The notes under the pieces were generated by a model. That model was given only the letters and a program-made list of their open reading frames with translations. It was not told the DNA's origin and did not search any database. Both the position numbers and the translations under genes were made by a program. Source: an uncultured bacterium (lineage in GTDB: Bacteria > Patescibacteriota > Gracilibacteria > Absconditabacterales > Absconditicoccaceae). From it: a stretch of 58,353 bases of DNA. Below are positions 42,742-54,350 of the stretch, one piece after another (the stretch's first letter is position 1; the number at the start of each line of letters is the position of its first letter). The stretch covers positions 1 to 58,353 of the forward strand of contig CAMOEC010000055.1 of the NCBI GenBank assembly GCA_946611795.1, written 5' to 3'.

Positions 42742-44229
42742 ATGGTAGAAAAGAAAACAGAAAAGAAGTCTGATGTTAAGAATGTAAAAGAGACTATGGA
42801 GGTAAAAGTTAAGGATGATGAAAGTATAGGAAAGATTATTTCTGTAAAATGAGTCGTTGTTGAAGTTTCTTTTGAACAACGCGTTCCAAGAGTTTATGAT
42901 GCATTAAAAGTTGTACCAAAAAATGCCAATGGTAAAAATGTTGTAATTGAGGTTTTACAGGTTTTAGAAGATGGTATTATTAGAGGTATCTCTATGGATT
43001 CAACAGACGGATTGAAAAGATGAGATTTAGTTATTAATACCGAATCTCCTATTAAAGTTCCTGTTTGAGAAGATGTTCTATGACATATTTTTAATGTATT
43101 ATGAGAGGTTATTGATTGATGAAAACAAGTTGATTGAAAGGAACAATGGCCAATTCATAGAGCTGCTCCAGAATTCTCTGAATTAGCTATTAGATCAGAA
43201 GTATTAGAAACTTGAATAAAGGTGATTGATTTGTTGGCTCCTATTTTGAAATGAGGAAAGGTTTGACTTTTTTGATGAGCATGAGTGTGAAAGACTGTCG
43301 TTATGATGGAACTTATTCATAATATTTGAGTTGAACATAGTTGAGTTTCTGTTGTAGCTTGAGTGTGAGAAAGAACAAGAGAATGAAATGATTTGTATAA
43401 TGAAATGAAGGAGTCTTGAGTATTAAATAAAACGGCTATGGTTTATGGTCAAATGAATGAAACACCAGGACCAAGATCAAGAGTTGCTTTAACTTGATTG
43501 ACAATGGCTGAATATTTTAGAGATAAAGAGGGTAAAGATGTTCTTTTGTTTATCGACAATATATTCAGATTTACACAAGCAGGTTCAGAGGTTTCTGCAT
43601 TATTGTGAAGAATTCCTTCTGCTGTTTGATATCAACCAACATTAGCAAGTGAGATGTGAACTTTACAAGAAAGAATTACTTCAACAGATAAGGGTTCTAT
43701 TACTTCTGTTCAAGCTGTTTATGTTCCTGCTGATGATTTAACAGATCCAGCTCCTGCAACAACCTTTACTCATTTGGATTCAACAATAGTTTTAAATAGA
43801 GCAATTGTTGATAAGGGTATTTATCCAGCTGTAGATCCTTTGGATAGTTATTCTCTTATTCTAAATCCTGATGTTGTATGAGAAAGACATTATAAAGTTG
43901 CTAAAGAAATTCAGAGAATATTACAAAAATATAAGGATCTTCAAGATATTATTGCAATTCTTTGAATGGAGGAATTAAGTGTTGAAGATAAAGTTACTGT
44001 TTTCAGAGCAAGAAAAATTGAAAAATTCTTTTCTCAAAGCTTTTCAGTTGCTGAACAATTCACATGAATGGAGTGAAAATATGTAAAACTAGAAGATACA
44101 ATTGAGTGATTTGAAAAGATTATAAAGTGAGATGTTGATGAAATTCCTGAAGACTTTTTTATGTATAAATGAACGATAAATGAGGTAATAGATGCGTATG
44201 AAGAAGATAAATTAAAGAGATGAGAGTAG
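42742..44229 (+). CDS. atpD: ATP synthase F1 subunit beta
   Basis: A 495-residue catalytic subunit. [18 protein letters not shown] near residue 176 is Walker A with several TGA glycines. GERTREGNDLYNEM with the catalytic Glu and [37 protein letters not shown] follow in order. An N-terminal extension of about 28 Lys/Glu-rich residues precedes the usual beta start, and there is a longer C-terminal tail. Last gene of the operon, followed by a strong terminator. Confidence 0.98.
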
Positions 44230-44245
44230 TAATTGTGTTATATAT

Positions 44246-44288
44246 AAAAAACCCTGTTTAGATCAGTTTTCTAAGACAGGGTTTTTTG
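44246..44288. terminator. Bidirectional terminator
   Basis: Stem AAAAAACCCTGTTTAGA/TCTAAGACAGGGTTTTTT between convergent atpD and the RND transporter gene. Confidence 0.9.
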
Positions 44289-44307
44289 TTTATGTTTCTT
44301 CTTATGA

Positions 44308-47300
44308 TTAAATTTCTTCTTCGTCAACGCTTTCGTCTACTATTGCAATTCATGTGACTTTATCGTGAATGAATTGGTTTGTATCAGATGTCCAAAAGCA
44401 ATAAATGTTTGCTACAAAGTAGAAGAGGTATCATGTCATAATACTTGTTGTCATTGAGAGAGAAATCATGTTTTCTGATGCTCAGAATATTCTGAATAAA
44501 AGTGATATAATTATTCCAAGAATGATAGGAGATAATAATAGTCAGAATTTTATTATAATTCTTTTTAATATTTGTTTTTTATTAAATTTCTTTCCTTTTT
44601 CTGCTACAAGTTTTAAGTGAAGAAGAGATTGTCTCCAACCAGGTTGTCATTTACTGTTGCTTGTGAATTCTCGTAGGATGAGGAATATAGCAGTAGTAAT
44701 AAATAATGCAGTTATTCAGCTTTTTCAGTATATATTTTCTAATGCGTTAAATCAGAACATGTATTCTAATAAATAGATTACTCCTACAATGATTGTTGGT
44801 GTAACAAATATAAGTAGTGGTTTAAAAATGACTCTTCTTATAATTGTTCTTATTTTGTGTTCTCATTGGTATAGGACAGGTATTGCATAAAGTGTTACAA
44901 AAGTTCCGAATGAAAGTCAGAACATTATTGTATAACCAAGTAGAGCAAACATTCAATTTGAAAGGAGTGTTGCCATACCAATTACTGTTGTGAGAGTTGT
45001 ACTCAATATTGGTTTTAATCTTGATTTTGCACTTTCAATAATAGCATCATTACGTGTATATCAGTGTTTGACATTTTCGTTTGCAGTATCTATAAGAATA
45101 ATAGCATTGTTTACAATAATTCACATTAGAGCAACAAATCATATTAAGAACATCATTGAATATGGGTTTCCAGTAACTCGCATTCAATAAGTTGCTCAAA
45201 TAAATCACATTAAGAGGCTATAAGATATAATAATAGGTTGTGTGTAGCTATTGAATTGAAGAACAAGAATTCAGAAGATCATTATAAATGCGAATGCAAT
45301 TGATGCTAATAATGATTCAATCAAATCGGCATTTTCTGTCTGTTCTCAACCTTTTGAATAACTAATTCATTCAGGGAATTCGTATGAATCTCAGTATTCA
45401 TAAAGTTTCTCATTAATTCATTCTGCTTTTACTCATTGTAATAAGTTAGCACCAATGGTTACAGTTATATCTCAATCGTCTCTTGTGATACTAGTTACTG
45501 CTGGTTTGAATGTATAACTTCAGATGCTTGCAAGAGGAATTTGTCATGCGGTTGTTGTGATCGTTGTTCACATAAGTGTATCAGGAGATACTGTGTCATT
45601 AAAGTCGTCATATTTTAATTTTATATCATGTGTGTCTCAATCTATTTTTAAGCTACCTGCATCCATTCCATTAAGTGCTAAATAGAGTGATGGACCAATT
45701 GAGTTCTTATTTAATCATAATAAGGCAAGTTTATCATCGTTAAGTTCGAATACGAATTGTCATGGACTTTCTTTACTTGAATTTGTAATATTTTTAGTTC
45801 ATGGTAGAGATTTAAGGTAGTTTTCAAAATCTCTTGAAACTTTGTTTATTTTATCATGACTAACATTATCTTTTGCTTTTATTTTTATTCATACTTCACT
45901 AGATGATCACATTGAAGACGCATTAGTAACAGTTGAGATATTTACATCAAATCATTTTTGTTTAAGAAATTTTAAGTCTTCATTTAGTTGCGCTTCTATG
46001 TCGAAAGTTGTTCTTTCTCTGTCTTTGTGATTAATTAAATTTAATGTAATGGTGATTGTATTTCAGTTAACAACAGATGTATAACTATTTAATTCTGGTA
46101 TTTTAGCGAGCGTATCGTGTAAACCTTCGGATTTACTAAGCATTGTATCTGTTGTAAGTCATGCATCTGCTGTAAGTGTAATCGACATGTTTTCACTGTC
46201 GTAGCTTGGCATTAATAAGAAACCAATTTTTGGAGAAACAAACATTGCAGTTAAAACAAGGAGAATAATAGGTACTATTATCCATAAAGCACATCTTACT
46301 TTACTTTTTAGTGTTGCTTTTATTGATCTATCATATAAGTTAACGAGTTTCTCTAATATGATATCACGTTTTGTTAATACTGTATCTTCATCTTTTTCTT
46401 GCTTTCATTTTCTGTCGTTTTCAAGTATTAGTTTTTCGTCATTGCTTAAATACTGTTCAGTTTCTTTGTTCCTGCTATATATATTTTTGTCTTTTCTTGT
46501 GAGAAAAAATATGGTAGGAGTTCCTGTTAATGAAACAAAAAGAGAAGCAATTAATGTTGTAAAAATTGTTATTGGGATAAGAGACATAGCTTTACCCATA
46601 ACTCATGGAAGCATCATTAGTGGGATGAATACAACAACAGTTGTTGCAGTTCATGAAATAAGAGAGTTTTTATATGTTTTTACTGATAGTAGTGCAGCAT
46701 GTAATGGTGAATATCATTGTTTTATATTTTCACTAGCTCCTTGTATAATAACAGTTGCGGTATCAACGGCAATTCAAAGACAAATAATTAATGAAAAGTT
46801 TGTTAAAACATTCATGGTATATCCCATAGCATTAAGAACAAAGAAGGTTACAAAAAATGCCATAGGTATAGATATTGTTGCAAGAAAAGATTCCATTGCT
46901 CATACAAAGCACCATACAATTAAGAATACAACAAGGAGTGTTGAAATCATATTAACTACAAGGTCATTGTAGAGCTGTGATACTTTTTCTCAAAGGTCAT
47001 TAGTGTAAAAGTAACCAAGTCATTCATATTCATCTTTAGCCATTTCTTCGGCAATAAGTTTTTTTGCTTCTGTTGCTGCAGAAAGAACACTGGCAGATGA
47101 TTTTCTATTTACATTAAGCATTATTGATAGATTTCAAGACTGCTTTTCTCAGTTCTCAAAGTGTCAGATATTTATTTGTCCATTACTATCATATACTCTT
47201 TTAATAGTTGCTATAGATTCAAGAGGAATTGTTTTTCAACTAGTTAGTGTAATAGGTATTTGTCATAGTTCGTCAACACTTGTGATTTCACCATTTATTC

Positions 47301-48066
47301 TAAAAGAATATTCTTTTTCTCATAGTGTGTGAGTTCAAAGTGGTTGGCTTTTGTTAAATCCTTGTATGATACTTGAAATTTGTGTGATAGGTATTCAAAG
47401 TTGTGTAAGTCTATTTTCGTTTATAAGAACTTCTATGTCATATGATTCTGCTTTACTTGCTAGACCTGCTAATGATCTTGAACCATCATTTAATTCAATT
47501 GTGTCGATTTTTCCAACACCTTCTAAAGCTTTTTTAAGAGATATAGCTTTATCTTTTAGATAATTCTCATCATAACGGTCATCTTTTGAATAAAGAGCAA
47601 CAGAGAATATCATTGTTCCAATAAGGTCTGTATCTATTTGTGTTACAACAGGATCGTTTGCATCAGATGGAAATGATATTGTATTTATTTCATCTTGAAC
47701 TTTGTTTGCTACACTATCGACGTCTGCATTATTTTCGAGTGTTGCCATAATGGTAGATACGCTATCAGATGATGACGAGTCGATTGAATCTATTCAATCT
47801 AGTCAAGATATTTTATCTTCAATTTTTTTCGTAATAAGAGAATCAATATCTTCTGGGCTTCATCCAGGATATACAGTAACAACTGTTACCATTCATAGAT
47901 TAATTTCAGGAAATGATTCTTTTGGTATACGATATGCGGCGAAAGATCAAATAAGGATAACAAGTACTAATAGTAGAATAGTTGTCCTTCGTTGTTTAAC
48001 CCAAAATCAAAAAAATCCGCTTGATAATTTTGATTTTGCTTTTTTTAGTTGTTCGTCTTCTTTCAT
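44308..48066 (-). CDS. RND-family transporter fused to an RDD-like C-terminal domain
   Basis: A 1252-residue transporter. Residues 1-1060 are a full AcrB/HAE-type RND pump: an N-terminal helix, two large extracytoplasmic domains, and two six-helix blocks. Block motifs include MNVLTNFSLIICLGIAVDTATVII and MGIIVNNAIILIDTANE, with the proton-relay Asp region. The last 190 residues add about four helices and a GWRQSLLHLKLV...GKKFNKKQILKRIIIK...FIHDKVTGIAIV pattern like RDD domains (R..D..D family). Full-length RND proteins usually stop near residue 1050. No membrane-fusion protein or outer-membrane partner is adjacent, as expected for a cell without an outer membrane. Confidence 0.88.
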
Positions 48067-48280
48067 AATTAAAAATTTGTTTAAAAATCAAAAAATCAGT
48101 ATTTATTATGCGTTTTTCCCTTTTACTTGCAAGTATTTTTTCTATCAAAAAACTGATATATTTATGTAAAAAGTAAAAATGTAAAGTATTTAAAAAAGTA
48201 AGTTTGATTATTTTTTTGTAATTTTATTATTTTTGATGTAAAATTATTAAGAGAAATTTTATTAAAAATAATAATACACC

Positions 48281-48904
48281 ATGGTTTATATTCCAGAGGA
48301 ACTCATCGATGAAATTGAAGAACTCAAAGAGTTGTGAAAATATGATGAGGCTATTAGAATAGTTAATTCTATTCTTGCACGCGATCCTAAGAATGAGGAT
48401 GCTATTTTGCAAATTGCAGATATTCAATATCGTAAAGGTGAAATTGGAAAAGCAGATAAAGCCGTAGATTTTCTTAATGCTCAAAAGAATAATAATGATC
48501 CGTTGTGATTATATATTAAAGGACTTTTGGAAATGGAGAAAAATAATTGGAAGGATGCTAGAAAATATCTTCTTAAAGCGATGGAAATGACGAATGCTTC
48601 TAATCATGAAATTTTAAGATGCTATGGTTTATGTGAATATTGGTATGGTAATAGAGAAAAAGGTCTATCTTTCTTAAAGGATGCTTTTGTTATTGATAAT
48701 AAAGATGCAGAAGTTGTTTATAATTTGATTCAATTATATATACTTGAGCAAGAGTATAAAAAAGCTCAGGAAATGATTTCTTATTTTAATAAAAATAAGG
48801 ATTCTTTAAAATTTGTTGATAAAGAACTTGATTTTTATCAGACAAAGATTTCACTATTTGAAAAATTTATTAAGGCAAAAAAATTGTTTCAAATTAGAAA
48901 ATAA
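48281..48904 (+). CDS. TPR-repeat protein
   Basis: A 207-residue soluble helical protein. At least three TPR-like repeats are visible (GKYDEAIRIVNSILARDPKN, GEIGKADKAVDFLNA, NREKGLSFLKDAF). TPR domains mediate protein contacts. It precedes ftsX by 21 bp, so it may be a partner of FtsX; that is inference. First gene of a two-gene unit. Confidence 0.82.
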
Positions 48905-48925
48905 AAATTTTATTTAACAAAATTT

Positions 48926-49867
48926 ATGATGAAAAAGACAGCAAACAGCTTTACTTTAAATCCTATTAGTGCGGATACAATTACAATATTGAGGGCTTAT
49001 AAAAGGCCTTTGTGTGCTATAAGTATTCTTATGTGAATATTGATATTCGTATTAAATGTTTTCTTTGCTTGAGCATTTTTGTGAAACACATTTAATGATC
49101 AAATGAAGGATAAACTAGGAATTTATATTTATCTTAATGATGTTGCTTCTACTGAAAAAGATGCAATTAATATTAAAACCGCATTGGAAGAAAAATGATT
49201 AAAGGTAAATTATACATCTAAAGATGATGCATTGATGTTTGTTGAGAAAAGAGTTCCTGATCTTACAGATACTTTTAAAAAGTATAATCTAAATAATCCG
49301 TTACCTTCAACATTATATATTAATTATTCAGATCAAAATGAATTTGCTATTGTTAAAGAAATATTAGAAGCAAATAAAGATAAAATATTAAATCTTAGTG
49401 ATGTTTCAGATAATGCAATTAAAACTCAAGAAAAGAGAGTCTTAACCGTTATTAATTTGTCTAATTTTTTGCAAAATTTTGCTTATTTGGTTGTATTCTC
49501 AATTCTTTTGACTGTTATTGCTTTTGCTATCTTCTTTTTGAGAACAATCTTTTCTAATTTTTATTCTGATATTCAGGCTAAAAAATTGCTATGAGCGACA
49601 GCCTCTCAAATTATTCAACCTTTCTTGAATGTGATTTTAATTGCTCTTATTGTTGCGTTTATTGTAGCAATTGCTTTGCTTGTTTTAACATCTATTCCTT
49701 TGAATTCTTATCTTAAGGATTTATTGGATGTTAGCTTGTTTGAATATGTAAGTATAATGAGTTTAAAAATATCTGCTGTTTGAATACTTGAGATTCTATT
49801 TATAGTTCTTTTGTTAATGGGGGTTTCTTATAGATATGTTTGGACTCTTCATAATAAGTTAAAGTAG
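48926..49867 (+). CDS. ftsX: FtsX-family cell division permease
   Basis: A 313-residue four-helix membrane protein. A helix near residues 32-55 precedes an extracytoplasmic domain starting LGIYIYLNDVASTEKDA, followed by three C-terminal helices. KKLLGATASQIIQPFL is the characteristic cytoplasmic loop. FtsEX couples ATP hydrolysis to wall hydrolase activation at division; CHAP proteins are typical targets. ftsE is not adjacent, which is unusual. Confidence 0.9.
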
Positions 49868-49881
49868 CAAAAAAAATAAAT

Positions 49882-49914
49882 AAAAAAACTCAGATTTCTA
49901 TTCTGAGTTTTTTT
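49882..49914. terminator. Bidirectional terminator
   Basis: Perfect stem AAAAAACTCAGA/TCTGAGTTTTTT between convergent ftsX and the sigma-like gene. Confidence 0.9.
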
Positions 49915-49926
49915 GTATATTAGGAA

Positions 49927-51018
49927 TTATTCTCAAGTGTATTGGTATAAACCTTTATCAATTCTTTTGAAGTCGTCTTTATATTTTTGAAGGTTAAGAA
50001 GAACTGTATTTTGTGAAACCATTTTTTGCTTTAAAACTTCTTTAGAAAGTTCTTTAGTATTCATTGGTCTATCGAATTTCTTGAATACTCTAATTAGAAT
50101 ATCTCTAACACTTCATCCTTCATATCCCCATTCTTTTAATCAGTATAGACCTAATCCTAAGTTAACAAATACATCGTTATGTTTTACAAGATCGTTATGT
50201 ACAGTATTAACTTTAACTTTACTATTAGGGAACCATTCCATGATTTTTGCAGGTAATTCTTGATAGTGGATTGGTTTATTTAATCTTCTCATAGTATAAA
50301 GCATTTTTAGCTTTACTGTTTTTGGATTGATATCATCAAAATCAACTAGTCCAATTTTTCAATCAAGGATAGACATATCTCTAACAATTGAGAAGAAGTT
50401 GATGTAGAATAAATCATTCTTTAAGAAAGGTATATCTCTAACATCATCAGCAAATTCATCTTTTAATACAGAAATGAATTCATATAAGTCTTGGCTTTCT
50501 TTTCTTTTATTGAAATGATCTTGACTGAAGATTACCATTTTTGTAAGGAGATCTTCATAAAGAGGTTCAATATAGAAAGCTTTAGATAGATATTTATTTC
50601 TTTTCAAATATGTAATATCGAAGTCTGAAACGAGAATTAATTTTAGTTCTTGTTTTGAGAACTTAAAAAGGTTTTTATTGATTATTTTTGAGATTAAAGA
50701 GTCTTCGCTAAGGATACCTCCATGAACTTCAAGGATTTTTTTACTTTCGCTTAATACGTTCATATAAACTTCATTTCCAACAATAAGTCTTCTGAATCTC
50801 ATTAGCGCTTGAGTCTCTATTTGTCTCACTCTTTCTCTGGTTAATGAGTATTCCTTTCAAATCTTTTGTAATGGAATTTCTTTTTCTCCATTCAATCAGA
50901 ATTTTCTCATCAAAACAAGCCTTTCTTTTGGTTTACAATAGATCAAGATATCTTTTAGCTGTGTTGATTCGATATCAACCTTAATCTTCTTGTCATCCAT
51001 TTTTACAACGAAACTCAT
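49927..51018 (-). CDS. Sigma-70 region 4-like protein with HARE-HTH domain
   Basis: A 363-residue DNA-binding protein. Residues 25-80 match sigma region 4: KERLVLMRKFGLNGEKEIPL...LTRERVRQIETQALMRFRR, the -35 recognition helix and its surroundings. Regions 1 and 2 of sigma factors are missing. The C-terminal 120 residues contain a HARE-HTH-like winged helix (HNDLVKHNDVFVNLGLGLYGLKEWGY) and a second similar unit. HARE-HTH also occurs in the RNA polymerase delta subunit. It probably binds promoters or RNA polymerase. It has its own promoter and a 70-nt leader with a bulged hairpin. Confidence 0.82.
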
Positions 51019-51088
51019 TTTTTATCAAAATAATGGTATAAAGACTCTTTTAAGAGGTCCTTTATATAAAATAAAATCCTCTATTAGC

Positions 51089-51116
51089 AGTATAAGAAAG
51101 TGAAAAAGAATGTCAA
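51089..51116 (-). promoter_or_regulatory. Putative promoter of the sigma-like gene
   Basis: Minus strand TTGACA (51111-51116), 16-bp spacer, TATACT (51089-51094). The leader includes AAAGGACCTCTT/AAGAGTCTTT, a hairpin with two bulges. Confidence 0.6.
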
Positions 51117-51143
51117 GAATTTTATTGCATAAAATTAAAAAAA

Positions 51144-51227
51144 ATGAAAAAGTTATTATATATTATATTTTTGTGGTTTATTTCTCTTTTTATTGTCTTT
51201 TGTCAATATATTTGGTTAAAAAAATAA
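51144..51227 (+). CDS. Possible 27-residue membrane peptide
   Basis: ATG to TAA frame encoding a single hydrophobic helix with a basic start and end (MKKLL...WLKK). It lies in the gap between the divergent sigma-like gene and virB4. No family recognised, and T-rich DNA often encodes hydrophobic peptides by chance, so support is weak. Confidence 0.25.
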   Translation: MKKLLYIIFLWFISLFIVFCQYIWLKK

Positions 51228-51237
51228 CTTTGATTTT

Positions 51238-51265
51238 TTGAAATATTTGAATTTTCGATTATAAT
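51238..51265 (+). promoter_or_regulatory. Putative promoter of the virB4 unit
   Basis: TTGAAA (51238-51243), 16-bp spacer, TATAAT (51260-51265), about 30 bp ahead of the virB4 ATG. Confidence 0.6.
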
Positions 51266-51295
51266 TAGTTTTGAGTTTATATATTCGAAACTTCA

Positions 51296-53371
51296 ATGTT
51301 GGAAAGATTTCAAAACGTTGTTTATGATACAAATTATGCAATGCTAATTCCAAGCTGAGGTTTTGTCGTTATTCCAAAAGTGGTAGAAGCAAAAGAAGGT
51401 GAAGTAAAGAAAAAAAATGATCCTATGTGATGGATGGATTCTATATTGCAAAAAATTTGATTAGCTCCAGATTCAAAAGCTTCAAAAAAAAGTTGAGAAA
51501 ATGTTGAGAAAAAAGATAAAAAAACTGATAAACAAGTAAAAAATCAACCTGTGTTGGCACAACAAATAAGGGATTTGTTACAAATGCCAGATGAAGAATA
51601 TAGTGATAAAAAGCTTACAAGTGAATTAAGACAGTATATAAAAGAAGTTGATACGCATTATAATTCGTTATTGGCAGATTATAAATCTCATATAGCTCCG
51701 TCATATTGGAAAATTGAGACTCAAAAATTTAATGTTTCATGAATTTTGTGAAAGTGTTATTATACTCAAGAATATCCTAGTTATATTGATATGCTCTGGA
51801 CAAGAGATATTATGAGTATTCATGCTAAATGGGATATGAGTTTTTATATATATCCTGAAGATGATAGTGCTATTCAGTCAATGTTAAAACAAAAGGCTAC
51901 GCAATTAAAGGCGGAATTGTCTGATTCAATGCAAAAGTGAGTAACTATCGATAAGGATGTTGAACAGCAATATCGTGATGTTGAAATGATAAGAGAAAAA
52001 TTAACGACAAAAGAAGAAAGGTATTTTGAATTGTGAAATTATACTACAATATATGATTATGATGAAGAAAAATTGAGAGAAACAGGAAAGAAATTTGAAC
52101 AAAAGATTTCATGATTTTGAATAAGAGTTAAGAATGCTATTCAGAGAATGGATAATGGTTTTACAGCGAATTTACCTGTTTGTTTGGATGATATGTGAAT
52201 TGTGAGAAGTGCTGTTACTTCTTCATTAGCTGCATCATTCCCATTTATTTCAAGTGATCTTATTTCAAAAACAGGAATCCTATATTGAGTTAATGCACAT
52301 ACTGGAGGTTTGGTTATTTTTGATCGTTTTAATTCAAAACTTCCAAATATGAACAGTGTTATTCTTGCAACATCTGGTGCTTGAAAATCTTTTACAGTGA
52401 AATTGGAAATATTAAGATATCTTCTTAATTGAGTTGATATTATTGTAATAGATCCTGAAAATGAATACCGTTCTCTTTGTGAAAAAGTTTGATGAACTTA
52501 TGTAAATATTGCTACTTCTTCTCAGCAATTTTTGAATCCGTTTGATATGCCTCCAATGCTTGAGGATGTTGAATATGGTAAGTGAGATTTGTTACGTTCT
52601 CAAATTATGAATATGGTGTCTCTTATTCAAATTTTGATTTGAAAAATGACTCCTGAAGAAGAAGCACTTTTGGATAAAGCTTTGCAGAATACCTATGCAT
52701 TAAAGTGATTTACTTTTGATATGGATGATTATTCTTGAAAAACTCCTCCTTTGATGGAAGATCTTATGAATGTATTAGAGTGAATGCAGTGATGAGATCA
52801 GGTTGCTTTGAAATTGAGTAAATATGTTACATGAACATTCGGTAAATTGTTTAATAATTATACGAATATTGATATTAATAATGTATTAACAGTTTTTAGT
52901 ATCAGAGATGTTGAAGATGCTTTAAAAACTCCTGCAATGTTTAATGTTCTTAATTTTATTTGGGCGAAGGTTAGAGCAATCAAAAAGCAGAGATTACTAG
53001 TTTGTGATGAAGCTTGGATTATGCTTCAAAATGAAATTTCTGCAAACTTTTTGTTTGGATTGATTAAAAGAGCGAGAAAATATGGTTTATGAATTACTAC
53101 AATTTCACAAGATATTGAAGACTTTATTCGTAGTCCTTATTGAAAACCAATTGTTTCAAACTCTTCATTGCAAATATTGCTTAAACAATCTGTTACATCA
53201 ATAAAGTCTTTGAATCAATTGTTATGACTTTCTGAAGCGGAGCAACAGAGGTTGATATCTGTTTGAGTTTGAGAAGGTTTGATGTTTGTTTGAACACAAC
53301 ATGTTTGAGTACAAATTTTAGCTTCTCCGAATGAAAAGGATTTTATTACAACAGATGTTAGAAATACATAG
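51296..53371 (+). CDS. virB4: VirB4-like type IV secretion ATPase
   Basis: A 691-residue AAA-type ATPase. The N-terminal 330 residues are charged and contain a Lys-rich linker. VILATSGAGKSFTVKLEILRYL near residue 355 is Walker A. IDIIVIDPENEYRSLC follows, and RLLVCDEAWIMLQNE is Walker B with the catalytic acidic pair. GLIKRARKYGLGITTISQDIEDF completes the VirB4/TraC C-terminal pattern. It energises pilus assembly or substrate export. It heads a three-gene unit of membrane components. No VirD4, relaxase or VirB6 is present, so it is not an obvious conjugation system. Confidence 0.9.
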
Positions 53372-53383
53372 TGTTTTATTTTA

Positions 53384-54322
53384 ATGATGTTTATGATGGG
53401 AAAAAGCCGTTATGATAGTGATGTCATGTTCTCTGCAATGTCGGGGCTGCTTTTTTTCTGATTAATAATTCAATATTTGTTGAGAAAGAATAATAATCCA
53501 CGAGATGATGATGAAAAAATGTTTGTTAATTCGTGGTGTATTATTTGAAATTATGTGTTAATATTGTTATTGTTTTTTTTCTTAAATGTTATAATTTTTG
53601 AAGCAACTTCAGTTAGTTTGTTCTCTGTTTTTGCTAAGTTTTTTGGTTTTTTAATGTTATTTTTGATAGTTATTTCATTGCCATTAGTTGTGTCTTGAAA
53701 GAATATTCAGTTTCATAAAGTGGAGACAACAAGTGAAGATAAAAGACAAATATTGCTTTCTTTTGTTCCTTTTCTTTCTTCATATTTGTGGTTTTATTCA
53801 AAAAGATATGATGCTCCAAATTTTTGGTTAAAGGAAGCACAATTGTGGTTTTTGATTTTTCGGTTGTTCCTTTTCTTTTTTAATTCATGGATGGTTGCAT
53901 TAGTTTTTGCATGATTCTTACTTTTGAGAATTTTTTTCCTTATGATTTGAGGTGATATTTTTAGTAGTGAACAAAAACAAAGAATGAGACATCGATTCCT
54001 TGTTTATCCAGAGGAATCTTTTTCTGTTATTTTTGTTTTTATTAGACAATGAATTTCACTTCTTTTTAAGAAGAAGGAGGTATCAGTTGAAGAGTTGTTA
54101 AAATATCAAGAGAGTTATCGCTCTCCATGGAATGTAAAAACATATATTTTGACTTTGTTATTTGTTTGTGGTTTTATTCTTTTTGCTTATTATTGGTGGA
54201 GTATTTGATTATATCGAAAAATTCTTCCTATAATTTGGATTTTTGTAAGAATTTGAATATTATTTTATACAGGAAATAAAATACCTAAAATGCCTATTGT
54301 AGCAGAATTAACTTCAGAATAA
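53384..54322 (+). CDS. Polytopic membrane protein of the virB4 unit
   Basis: A 312-residue protein with about six to seven hydrophobic helices separated by charged cytoplasmic loops (HKVETTSEDKRQ, SSEQKQRMRHRF, KKKEVSVEELLKYQESYRSP). No family recognised. Start at ATG 53384, 12 bp after virB4; a second ATG follows directly. One CGG codon falls inside a hydrophobic helix (LIF-CGG-LFLFFF), where Arg is unexpected. Four CGA/CGG codons contrast with none in virB4. It may take the place of VirB3/VirB6 in the secretion module. Confidence 0.72.
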
Positions 54323-54350
54323 CTTTAAATATTAATCTTTAAATTAAATA

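Noticed and set aside
46358-46972. 204-residue ORF on the plus strand
   Set aside because: Shadow of the RND transporter read on the other strand; composition and no domain support.
47702-48169. 155-residue plus ORF
   Set aside because: Antisense shadow of the RND N-terminus running past its start.
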